Assembly (NCBI GenBank): GCA_025966255.1 | Contig: JAOPVG010000453.1 | Coordinates: 1 to 7,200 of the forward strand | Source: Jatrophihabitans sp. | GTDB lineage: Bacteria; Actinomycetota; Actinomycetes; Mycobacteriales; Jatrophihabitantaceae | Length of the DNA stretch: 7,200 bases | Direction: 5' to 3' | Part shown: positions 1 to 5,384 of the stretch, piece after piece | Layout of the letters: each line of letters starts with the position of its first letter | How positions within the stretch are numbered: position 1 is the first letter of the stretch | Position numbers and translations under genes: made by a program | Notes under the pieces: generated by a model | Database searches by the model: none | Told to the model about the DNA's origin: nothing | The model's input: the letters and a program-made list of their open reading frames with translations, nothing else

Positions 1-136
1 CGACGAGGCGGTAGCGGTCGGGCTCCACCGGGTAGCCGTCGCGGCCGTCCGCGGTGATGCGGGTGGTGATGTAGTGCTGGTCGCGCTTGAAGGTGCCGTC
101 GGGGATGAGGTCCTTGGTGTCTGAATCGGTGGTCAC
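1..136 (-). CDS. Glutathionyl-hydroquinone reductase-like GST family protein (N-terminal fragment)
   Basis: The gene is cut by the left edge of the window; 45 codons are visible from a GTG start at 136. The visible protein begins VTTDSDTKDLIPDGTFKRDQ and continues into ITADGRDGYPVEPDRYRLV. This is the N-terminal signature of the YqjG/ECM4-like glutathionyl-hydroquinone reductase family, in which the catalytic CPW motif follows shortly after the RYRLV segment. That cysteine would lie outside the window. Known family members are cytosolic and reduce S-glutathionyl quinones; in actinobacteria, which use mycothiol, the true thiol partner is uncertain. An in-frame ATG at 164-166 would add 10 residues (MSFATGTLRD), but neither start has a strong ribosome binding site. 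The gene diverges from the membrane-protein gene at 216 across a gap of about 80 bp. Family assignment is from recognised sequence pattern only. Confidence 0.7.
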   Translation of the reverse strand, partial: MTTDSDTKDLIPDGTFKRDQHYITTRITADGRDGYPVEPDRYRLV

Positions 137-215
137 GTCTCGTAGTGTGCCCGTCGCAAAGGACATTGGAAGCGTTGAACGGATTCCTTAACTCCCGCTT
201 GCGACAGTCGGTGGC

Positions 216-836
216 ATGACCGCTCTTCGCCCCTCGAGAATCGAGCCGACGCGACTGTTCGGCGCCGCGCTCGGCGGCCTCGCCGTCGGCGTTGCGACGT
301 CCTACCTGCAAGGCGCCCTGCCCGGCTCGTGGAACACCGTGGCGAACTCGGGTGCGGTGTGGACGGTCGTGGCGTTCGGGCTGGCGGCGCTGAGCGTGCG
401 CACCCGTTGGACGGCGATCGCGGCCGGGGTGCTCGCCCTCCTCGGTGAGGTGGCGGGCTACTACGCGCTTGCCTCGCCCGCCCGCGGGATCGCCACCACG
501 TTGTCCGAGCGGGTGCTCTGGACGATGGCGGCGCTGGTCATCGGCCCGCTCGCGGGGGCGGCCGGGTACTACTGGCGGCGCGGGTCGGCCACCGAGCGGG
601 TCGCCGCCGCCGTGGGCCTGTGCGGTGTGGTGCTGGGCGAGGGCGTCCACGAGCTGGTTCGAATCTCCGCGGATCCGGGGGCAGGGTGGGCCGAACTGGT
701 GTTGGGCGGCGGGTTTGCCGGGGTCGCCGTACTCGCCTCGTCAGTGCCGCTGCGAGGGCGGGTCGTGGCCGTCGCCGTAGGAGTGCTGACTGCGGGGGCG
801 GTCTATCTCTCCTACGGCGACGCGCTGCTCGCGTAG
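216..836 (+). CDS. DUF6518-type seven-helix integral membrane protein
   Basis: A 206-residue, strongly hydrophobic protein of unknown function. Likely membrane segments lie at about residues 14-36, 47-63, 67-87, 100-119, 130-149, 160-179 and 182-200, so it should sit in the cytoplasmic membrane. Three stretches look conserved: SYLQGALPGSWN followed by ANSGAVW (29-49), LGEVAGYY (76-83) and GEGVHELVRI (141-150). This pattern matches what I recall of the DUF6518 family of small actinobacterial membrane proteins. The acidic residues buried in helices (E78, E142, E146) are unusual and could be functional. The ATG at 216 is preceded by GGTGG only one base away, a poor ribosome site, but the protein looks complete from here. 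Its 3' end overlaps the open tail of the opposite-strand MerR frame (741-836). No enzyme or transport role can be read from the sequence. Confidence 0.8.
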   Translation: MTALRPSRIEPTRLFGAALGGLAVGVATSYLQGALPGSWNTVANSGAVWTVVAFGLAALSVRTRWTAIAAGVLALLGEVAGYYALASPARGIATTLSERVLWTMAALVIGPLAGAAGYYWRRGSATERVAAAVGLCGVVLGEGVHELVRISADPGAGWAELVLGGGFAGVAVLASSVPLRGRVVAVAVGVLTAGAVYLSYGDALLA

Positions 837-1331
837 TACGCCAGTGGAGCCGAGAATGCCGCTGTCGCCTCGGGCTACCAGCGTCCGGTCAGGGCGAGGC
901 GACCCGGTGAGCGAGCAGGCGATGACCGGCTCGGGACGGCTCGGCAGAACGCAGTCCGGCCCGCACGCTTCATCGCTGTCCGGCAGCGTGTCGAGGTGCG
1001 CGAGCATGACCTGCACCGCGCCGCCACGGGCGATCAAGGTGGCCGTCTCGAGCTGGGCGTCGAGCAGGCGGGCGGTCAATCGAGGGCGCAGGTCGGCCTT
1101 GGTGGTCGCGCAGCTGCCCGACGTCCACGTGGCCAGCAGCCCGCCGATGTCGTCGAGGGTGAGCCCGAGCCGCTTCGCCTCGGTGATCACGTGCAGCCGG
1201 TCGACCGCGCTCGCGTCGTAGTCGCGATAGCCGGCCGATGTGCGGTCAGCCGAGACCAGCCCGATCGTCTCGTAGAAGCGGAGTGTGGTGGCCGGGACGC
1301 CGCTGCGCTCGGCCAGTTCGGAAATCCGCAT
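741..1331 (-). CDS. MerR-family transcriptional regulator (C-terminus uncertain)
   Basis: The ATG at 1331 gives MRISELAERSGVPATTLRFY, the classic MerR winged-helix DNA-binding start, followed by ETIGLVSADRTSAGYRDYD. The second part of the HTH domain runs to about residue 70 and a dimerisation helix spans about 77-112. Cys74 sits just before that helix and Cys123 and Cys127 (CGPDC) just after it. This arrangement resembles the sensing cysteines of metal- or thiol-responsive MerR proteins, so an inducer of that kind is plausible but unproven. The frame opens further upstream (1358), but the promoter places transcription start at 1331, so I use that ATG. From about residue 140 (CSLTG) onward the sequence no longer looks like the family. 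The frame runs to 741, giving 196 residues instead of the usual 130-160, and overlaps 96 bp antisense with the DUF6518 gene. Likely a regulator of itself and possibly of the upstream SDR gene. Confidence 0.85.
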   Translation of the reverse strand: MRISELAERSGVPATTLRFYETIGLVSADRTSAGYRDYDASAVDRLHVITEAKRLGLTLDDIGGLLATWTSGSCATTKADLRPRLTARLLDAQLETATLIARGGAVQVMLAHLDTLPDSDEACGPDCVLPSRPEPVIACSLTGSPRPDRTLVARGDSGILGSTGVLREQRVAVGEIDRPRSQHSYGDGHDPPSQRH

Positions 1332-1337
1332 GCGGCC

Positions 1338-1369
1338 ACGGTAAGCGTTCGACCCCACTCGAAGGTCAA
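1338..1369 (-). promoter_or_regulatory. MerR-type promoter with operator dyad in a long spacer
   Basis: On the minus strand a -35 hexamer TTGACC (1364-1369) is followed by TACCGT (1338-1343) after 20 bp, or by TTACCG (1339-1344) after 19 bp. Inside the spacer is a perfect inverted repeat, TTCGA-N6-TCGAA (1348-1363). A 19-20 bp spacer containing a dyad is the hallmark of promoters that MerR proteins activate by untwisting DNA. If TACCGT is the -10, transcription begins at 1331, exactly at the A of the MerR ATG, giving a leaderless mRNA. This suggests autoregulation. Confidence 0.7.
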
Positions 1370-1391
1370 GGCATTTCCGGCGCGGCGCCGC

Positions 1392-2219
1392 TCAGTCGCC
1401 CTGCGCCTGGGCCGACACGGGTTCCCATTCGCGCCAGGTCGCGAGCCGCGACTCGTAGTCCTTGGTGGCGATCTCGAGCGGTGCCGTGCCGAAGAAGATG
1501 CGCAGCGGCGGCTCCTCGGCGTCCACGACCTTCAGCAGTGCGTCGCGGGTGGCCTCCGGATCGCCCGGCGTGGCCTGGCGCTGAGCGCGCCACTGCGTCG
1601 CACGCTCGCGGGCCCGGTCGTAGGCGGGGTTCAGTTCGGAATGGCGGGCGGAGGGGCCGGCCCAATCGGTGGAGAAGCCGCCCGGCTCGATGAGCGTGAT
1701 GTGGATGCCGAAGTCGGTGACTTCAGCGGCGAGAGCCTGGCTCAAACCTTCGAGCGCCCACTTGGACGCGTGGTACGCGCCGACGTTCGGGAACGCGCTG
1801 ATTCCGCCGATCGACGACACCTGCAGGATGTGCCCGGATCCCTGCTCCCGCAGGAAGGGCAGCGCCGCCTGGGTGACCCACAGTGCGCCGAAGAAGTTCG
1901 TCTCGAGCTGGTCGCGGACATCCGCCTCGCTGAGTTCCTCGACCATGCCGAAGTGCCCGTAGCCGGCGTTGTTTACGACGACGTCCAACCGGCCGAACCG
2001 CTCGTGTGCGGTGGCGACGGCGGCCCAGGCCGCGCCGCGATCGGTGACGTCGAGTTCGAGGGGCAGCAGGCGGTCGCCGTACTTGTCGGCGAGGTCGTCC
2101 AGCGTCGAAGTCTGACGAGCAGTTGCGGCGACGGAGTCACCGCGTTCGAGGGCGGCGATCGTCCACTCGCGGCCGAAGCCACGCGACGCGCCGGTGATGA
2201 ACCAAGTCTTGGTAGCCAT
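1392..2219 (-). CDS. Short-chain dehydrogenase/reductase (classical SDR)
   Basis: A 275-residue cytosolic NAD(P)(H)-dependent oxidoreductase. The Rossmann glycine motif TGASRGFG is at residues 9-16, and R35 after the second strand favours NADP(H). The adenine-pocket motif LDVTD is at 56-60 and NNAGYG at 83-88. The catalytic tetrad is complete: N108, S136, Y149 and K153 (YHASK). The PGGFSTDW stretch (179-186) after the active site resembles the 17-beta-hydroxysteroid-dehydrogenase-like SDR subgroup. The substrate cannot be deduced. The ATG at 2219 begins MATKTWFITG, the natural start for the fold. The MerR regulator gene lies 60 bp downstream on the same strand and the two may be partly cotranscribed. 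Upstream, 112 bp separate it from the end of the MFS gene, and I see no clear promoter or terminator there. Confidence 0.95.
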   Translation of the reverse strand: MATKTWFITGASRGFGREWTIAALERGDSVAATARQTSTLDDLADKYGDRLLPLELDVTDRGAAWAAVATAHERFGRLDVVVNNAGYGHFGMVEELSEADVRDQLETNFFGALWVTQAALPFLREQGSGHILQVSSIGGISAFPNVGAYHASKWALEGLSQALAAEVTDFGIHITLIEPGGFSTDWAGPSARHSELNPAYDRARERATQWRAQRQATPGDPEATRDALLKVVDAEEPPLRIFFGTAPLEIATKDYESRLATWREWEPVSAQAQGD

Positions 2220-2227
2220 ACCTCCTG
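2220..2227 (-). promoter_or_regulatory. Ribosome binding site abutting the SDR start codon
   Basis: The minus strand reads CAGGAGGT immediately before the ATG at 2219, an almost perfect anti-16S match. Only one base separates the AGGAGG core from the start codon, where 5-9 bases is usual. No alternative downstream start fits, because the Rossmann strand begins at residue 5. The site is therefore strong in sequence but oddly placed. Confidence 0.5.
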
Positions 2228-2331
2228 ATTACTCCGCAGCGGCCGCGCGATACCACCACTGCCAGCAGGAGAAGTTTCACGCCGGTGGCGGGAATACGTC
2301 TCGCCGGACGTACCCGACGGTCAGCCGAACG

Positions 2332-3534
2332 TCACACTGTCGCTCGTCCGCCGGGCACGTCGGCTTCGACCCGCAGCGCGCCGACGTGGGCACAGGCCAC
2401 CGTGACGAAGGCCGTCAGCACCGGAACCACTCCCAACGCGACGGGCAACGACGTCAACCCGGCCAGCTGGCCGATGGCGGGCGGGCCGAACACGAAACCG
2501 GCCCAGCCCAGCCCGGACACCCCGGCGACTCCGACCCCCGGATGGATCTGGGGGAGCCGGCCCGCGGCACTGAAGGCCGACGGCACGACGGCGCCCAATC
2601 CGAGCCCGAGCAGGAAGAAACCGACCAACGCAACGGGCACCGTCCCCACCAGCAGCGCCACGCCGAAGCCGACGGTGGACATGCCGGCCAGCGCCGGGAG
2701 CAGGCGCTGCGCCGGGTAGCGGGCGAGCAGCCGGTTGCCGAACAGCCGCACCACCACCATGGCGAACGCAAACGCCGTGTACCCGAGTCCGGCCACGCCG
2801 GGCCCGGCGCCGAGCGACTCCCGAAGGTACAGCGACGACCAGTCCGCGGCGGCGCCCTCGCACAGCATGGCGGCGAAGGCGATGGCGGCGAGCAGGAGCA
2901 TCGCGGCGGAGATGCGGCGCTGCTTGGGTTCGGCGTCGTGGGTGTCGTCGGCCTGCGCGCTGTCGAGCAGCATCTTCGTGGTGAGCAGGCCGGCGCCGAT
3001 CAGGGCTGGGATGCCGATCACGAGCAGCTGCTCGGAGAGCGACACACCCAGCACGACGCCGAGCGTGCCGATGCCGGCGCCCGCGAACGCACCGATGCTC
3101 CAGCACGCGTGCATGCCGTTCATCAGGGGCCGCCGCCGGGCCCGCTCGACGGCGATGGCCTGGGTGTTCATGGCGATGTCGAGCGTGCCCTGGAACGCTC
3201 CCCACACGAAGAGCGCGACGAACAGTCCGGCCACCGACCCGGTCAGCCCGATGATGGGTCCGCTCAGGCAGTAGCCCACGAGGCAGACCTGCACGAGCAC
3301 CCGGCTGCCGGTGCGCGGGATCAAGTAGGCGGCGAGGGCCGTTGCGGTGACTGAGCCCACCGGCATGCCGAGCAGCGCGAAGCCGAGCGTCCCGTTGTCG
3401 ATGTTGAGGTGGGCCTTGATGTGCGGGATGTGCGCGGTCCACGACGCGAACAGCAGGCCGTGGACGAAGAACACGGCGACGACACCGAGTTGGGCCCGGC
3501 GGAGCCTCGCGTCGGCGGGTGCCGCGTCTGTCAT
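2332..3534 (-). CDS. MFS transporter, MosC/YbjJ-like
   Basis: A 400-residue major facilitator superfamily protein of normal length with about 12 membrane helices. The first six lie at roughly residues 15-35, 48-72, 80-97, 102-127, 143-165 and 168-188. A charged cytoplasmic loop (190-208) follows, then helices at about 209-226, 247-270, 277-297, 300-323, 333-358 and 362-385. The GMPVGS...RTGSR stretch (56-78) stands in for MFS motif A. CEGAAADWSSLYL (225-237) is the pattern I associate with the MosC/YbjJ subgroup (rhizopine MosC, E. coli YbjJ). The substrate is unknown. The ATG at 3534 overlaps the stop codon of the upstream M20 gene by four bases (ATGA), which fixes the start and indicates translational coupling. 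The frame stays open upstream to 4302, but that part is only antisense-like shadow of the M20 gene. The pairing suggests it carries the substrate or product of the hydrolase. Confidence 0.92.
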   Translation of the reverse strand: MTDAAPADARLRRAQLGVVAVFFVHGLLFASWTAHIPHIKAHLNIDNGTLGFALLGMPVGSVTATALAAYLIPRTGSRVLVQVCLVGYCLSGPIIGLTGSVAGLFVALFVWGAFQGTLDIAMNTQAIAVERARRRPLMNGMHACWSIGAFAGAGIGTLGVVLGVSLSEQLLVIGIPALIGAGLLTTKMLLDSAQADDTHDAEPKQRRISAAMLLLAAIAFAAMLCEGAAADWSSLYLRESLGAGPGVAGLGYTAFAFAMVVVRLFGNRLLARYPAQRLLPALAGMSTVGFGVALLVGTVPVALVGFFLLGLGLGAVVPSAFSAAGRLPQIHPGVGVAGVSGLGWAGFVFGPPAIGQLAGLTSLPVALGVVPVLTAFVTVACAHVGALRVEADVPGGRATV

Positions 3535-4703
3535 TGCGATCTCGGCGCCAGCAGCTGCAGCATGCGGCAGTCTGCGGCGACGCCGTCGAGGACGCCCGGG
3601 ATGTCGGTCCACTCGTCGGCGGTGCCGCGGCCGCCGCCGCGATGGGCGGAGTCGTGGACGATGCCGTCCAGCCCAGCGGCGTAGACGATGTTGATGTTGG
3701 ACGAGCTCCACGACCGCAGTACCGGCTCGCGACCGATGTCGCGGATCGCAGTGGCGAGCGCCTGCACCAGGCGGTGCTCCCGTCCGCCGGGCAGCGTGAT
3801 CGCCGGCTGCCGCTCGCCGTCGCTGAAGCGCACCTCGACGCCGGCCTGTCGCGCCACCTGTTCTGCGGCGCCCCGGGTTACGGCCTCGACCTCGGCGAGC
3901 ACAGTCGGGTCGGTGCTGCGGATGTCGATGCCGACCGTGCCGGTGGCAGGGGAGTGGTTGAACACGTTGCCGGCGTGCACGCGGTTGACCCGGCGCACGG
4001 TGAGCGGGTCGGCGTCGAACGGGGGTGCGTGCCGCGGGTAGCCGTCGGAGTCCAGGGCGGCGATGAATCGGCTGATCGCATCGGGCACCTCGGACGTGCC
4101 GCCGTAGAGCGTGTGCCGGGGCTCGGCCGCGAACTCGACCTCGAGCCCGGCGAAGCCGATCGCGTTCCAACTCACCGTCCCGACCCCGCCCATGAGATCG
4201 ATGACGGAGCCGAGCTCCGTTCCGTGCTGGTCGACGAGCGCCCGGACACCGGTCAGGCCGGTCTCTTCGCCGAGCACCCACGCCACGATCAGTCGCCGCC
4301 ACGGCCGGGTTTCGCGGCCGACGAAGCGCAGGATCGACAGGGCGGTTGCGTCGGACGACGTGGTCTCGGTGGCCGGGCCGACGAAGCGGTCGCCGTCGCG
4401 ATGCAGCCGGTCAGTGGCGGCCCGGTGTGCGGCGACCGTGCCGAGGTCGTCCATCGTTGCGAGGAGGGTGAGCGTCTCGCCGTCTGGATCGTCGCCGTCT
4501 ACTGTCGCCACGACGTTGCCCGCCGCATCGATGGCGGCGTTGGCGCCGCTCGCCTCGGCCAGGTTCGCGATGAGCTCGGCCCGGGGACCCTCACCGCCCT
4601 CGGGTGCGGGGATCAGCGCGATCCGTCCCCACTCGTCGAGCAATCGGTCGGCGTCCTCCGTAACGAACTCGCGCGCATCGATCACGCCCCCATTCAATCC
4701 CAT
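3531..4703 (-). CDS. M20-family metallopeptidase/hydrolase-like protein
   Basis: A 390-residue protein with the M20 (PepT/CPG2/ArgE-like) layout: a catalytic domain split by a dimerisation domain at about residues 180-300. Recognisable elements are LLATMDDLGTV (80-90), SSDATALSIL (116-125, bridging Asp D118), GEETG (145-149, the general-base and ligand Glu pair E146/E147), the Asp ligand D169 in VIDLMGG, PRHTLYGG (195-202) in the inserted domain, and a C-terminal His H354 in DSAHRGG. The first metal ligand, normally His in HxD, is Thr83 here (T-M-D85), so activity with two metals is doubtful or altered. Family members cleave dipeptides, N-acyl amino acids or similar amide bonds in the cytosol; the substrate here is unknown. 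The start is not certain: ATG at 4703 has little Shine-Dalgarno, and a GTG seven codons in (4682) is an alternative. It overlaps the MFS gene by ATGA. Confidence 0.85.
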   Translation of the reverse strand: MGLNGGVIDAREFVTEDADRLLDEWGRIALIPAPEGGEGPRAELIANLAEASGANAAIDAAGNVVATVDGDDPDGETLTLLATMDDLGTVAAHRAATDRLHRDGDRFVGPATETTSSDATALSILRFVGRETRPWRRLIVAWVLGEETGLTGVRALVDQHGTELGSVIDLMGGVGTVSWNAIGFAGLEVEFAAEPRHTLYGGTSEVPDAISRFIAALDSDGYPRHAPPFDADPLTVRRVNRVHAGNVFNHSPATGTVGIDIRSTDPTVLAEVEAVTRGAAEQVARQAGVEVRFSDGERQPAITLPGGREHRLVQALATAIRDIGREPVLRSWSSSNINIVYAAGLDGIVHDSAHRGGGRGTADEWTDIPGVLDGVAADCRMLQLLAPRSQ

Positions 4704-4755
4704 CCCGGGATCAGGGATTTTCCGCCCGCTGTCGGGCCTTGCAACCGGCCGACAC

Positions 4756-4761
4756 TAGGTT
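4756..4761 (+). promoter_or_regulatory. Possible -10 element for a leaderless transcript
   Basis: TAGGTT fits the TAnnnT pattern and ends seven bases before the ATG at 4769, so transcription would start at 4768 or 4769. No convincing -35 is seen at the proper distance. The placement matches the common actinobacterial leaderless layout. Confidence 0.35.
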
Positions 4762-4768
4762 GGCCGCC

Positions 4769-5248
4769 ATGGTGACGATGCGACCGGCCAGGCGTTCCGT
4801 GGTGGCCATCGGGCTTGGGCTGACTGCGGTGGGCGAGGCGCTGCTCGTCCTGTCCTTCACGACGCTCGACTGGTACTCCGACGCGGGATCCGGCAATGCA
4901 CTCACCTTCGGCACGCTGCGGGATCTGACGGACACCATCCGCGGGCCGGGCGTGACGCGGGCCTACTTCGGTTGGCTCGCGTGGGTGCTGTTCGCGCTCG
5001 CCGGAGTGGTGGCGGTGCTGGCGAATCTACCCGCCACATCTGGCCGTCGAGTTGGTGTCGCCGGCGCCGCGATCGGCGTGGCCGGGGCGGTGCTCACCTA
5101 CCTCGCGCTGTGGCGGTTCTACTCCACGCTGAGGGATGCGGGTGCGGGCGACGTCGGCGCGTTCACCCACGCCGCGGCCGGCGTGTACGTCGCGCTTGGT
5201 GGGTTCCTTGTCACCGCGCTCGGCGCCGCGGCGGGGGCCCGCAGGTGA
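4769..5248 (+). CDS. Small four-helix membrane protein, function unknown
   Basis: A 159-residue protein that I do not recognise. Four likely membrane helices lie at residues 10-30, 68-86, 96-116 and 135-155, with a short basic N-terminus (RPARR) that should be cytoplasmic. The loop between helices 1 and 2 (31-67) is the longest, is probably extracytoplasmic, and contains DWYSDAG and an RGPGVTRAYFGW stretch. The frame is open from a TTG at 4739, but the ATG at 4769 is preferred because of the -10-like TAGGTT just upstream; another ATG at 4778 is possible. There is no Shine-Dalgarno in front of 4769. The gene diverges from the M20/MFS operon across about 65 bp and is followed by the DUF222 gene on the same strand 128 bp later. 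Confidence 0.75.
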   Translation: MVTMRPARRSVVAIGLGLTAVGEALLVLSFTTLDWYSDAGSGNALTFGTLRDLTDTIRGPGVTRAYFGWLAWVLFALAGVVAVLANLPATSGRRVGVAGAAIGVAGAVLTYLALWRFYSTLRDAGAGDVGAFTHAAAGVYVALGGFLVTALGAAAGARR

Positions 5249-5263
5249 CGTCCTAGCGACGAC

Positions 5264-5278
5264 CAGCGCCGGGCGCTG
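5264..5278 (+). terminator. GC-rich hairpin after the four-helix protein gene (weak terminator candidate)
   Basis: CAGCGC and GCGCTG form a 6-bp stem around a CGG loop, 15 bases after the stop codon at 5248. There is no following T-run, so it would only work as a non-canonical actinobacterial terminator. The rest of the gap to 5340 holds nothing I recognise. Confidence 0.3.
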
Positions 5279-5341
5279 CTCTCGGCTCACCCTTCTCGTC
5301 GTCGACGTTCGCTGAAAGCCTTATTTCGTAGGGGTTTTGGC

Positions 5342-5369
5342 TTGAACTTCTCGATCCAGGTGATAGAAT
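5342..5369 (+). promoter_or_regulatory. Promoter of the DUF222/HNH gene
   Basis: TTGAAC (5342-5347) and TAGAAT (5364-5369) are separated by 16 bp and stand out as an AT-rich island in GC-rich DNA. The -10 ends seven bases before position 5376, so transcription would begin at or next to the A of the ATG at 5377, giving a leaderless mRNA. No Shine-Dalgarno is present, which agrees with this. Confidence 0.7.
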
Positions 5370-5384
5370 AGAACGTATGAGCGA
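5369..5384 (+). promoter_or_regulatory. Degenerate SOS (LexA) box over the DUF222 start codon
   Basis: TAGAACGTATGAGCGA matches the mycobacterial-type SOS consensus TCGAAC-N4-GTTCGA at 9 of 12 specified positions (5 of 6 in the left half, 4 of 6 in the right). The ATG falls at the same place in the box as in the intact TCGAACATATGTTCGA boxes recalled from 13E12-family genes. The right half-site also has to encode residues 2-3 (Ser-Glu). Whether LexA still binds is not knowable from sequence. Confidence 0.45.

Noticed and set aside
137..215. Divergent promoter pair between the GST gene and the DUF6518 gene
   Set aside because: TTGAAC at 175-180 resembles a -35, but no acceptable -10 follows at the right distance on the plus strand, and the minus-strand elements are equally weak.
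996..2228. 410-codon plus-strand open frame opposite the MerR and SDR genes
   Set aside because: Its translation is Arg/Gly/Ala/Val-rich with no domain pattern and mirrors the codon bias of the minus-strand SDR, whose full catalytic tetrad is present. It is an antisense shadow in high-GC DNA.
2194..3354. 386-codon plus-strand open frame opposite the MFS gene
   Set aside because: Hydrophilic His/Gly/Asp/Arg-rich low-complexity translation, the typical antisense image of a membrane-protein gene; no start signals.
2332..4302. A 656-residue minus-strand fusion of an N-terminal domain to the MFS transporter
   Set aside because: The first 256 residues are Arg-rich out-of-frame reading of the M20 gene; the true MFS start is the ATG at 3534 overlapping the M20 stop.
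3519..4775. 418-codon plus-strand open frame opposite the M20 gene
   Set aside because: No recognisable family and it lies over a gene with clear M20 motifs and an ATGA operon junction.
5316..5345. AAGCC...GGCTT inverted repeat upstream of the DUF222 promoter
   Set aside because: Only a 5-bp stem with a loop of about 19 bases; too weak to call a terminator or regulatory hairpin.
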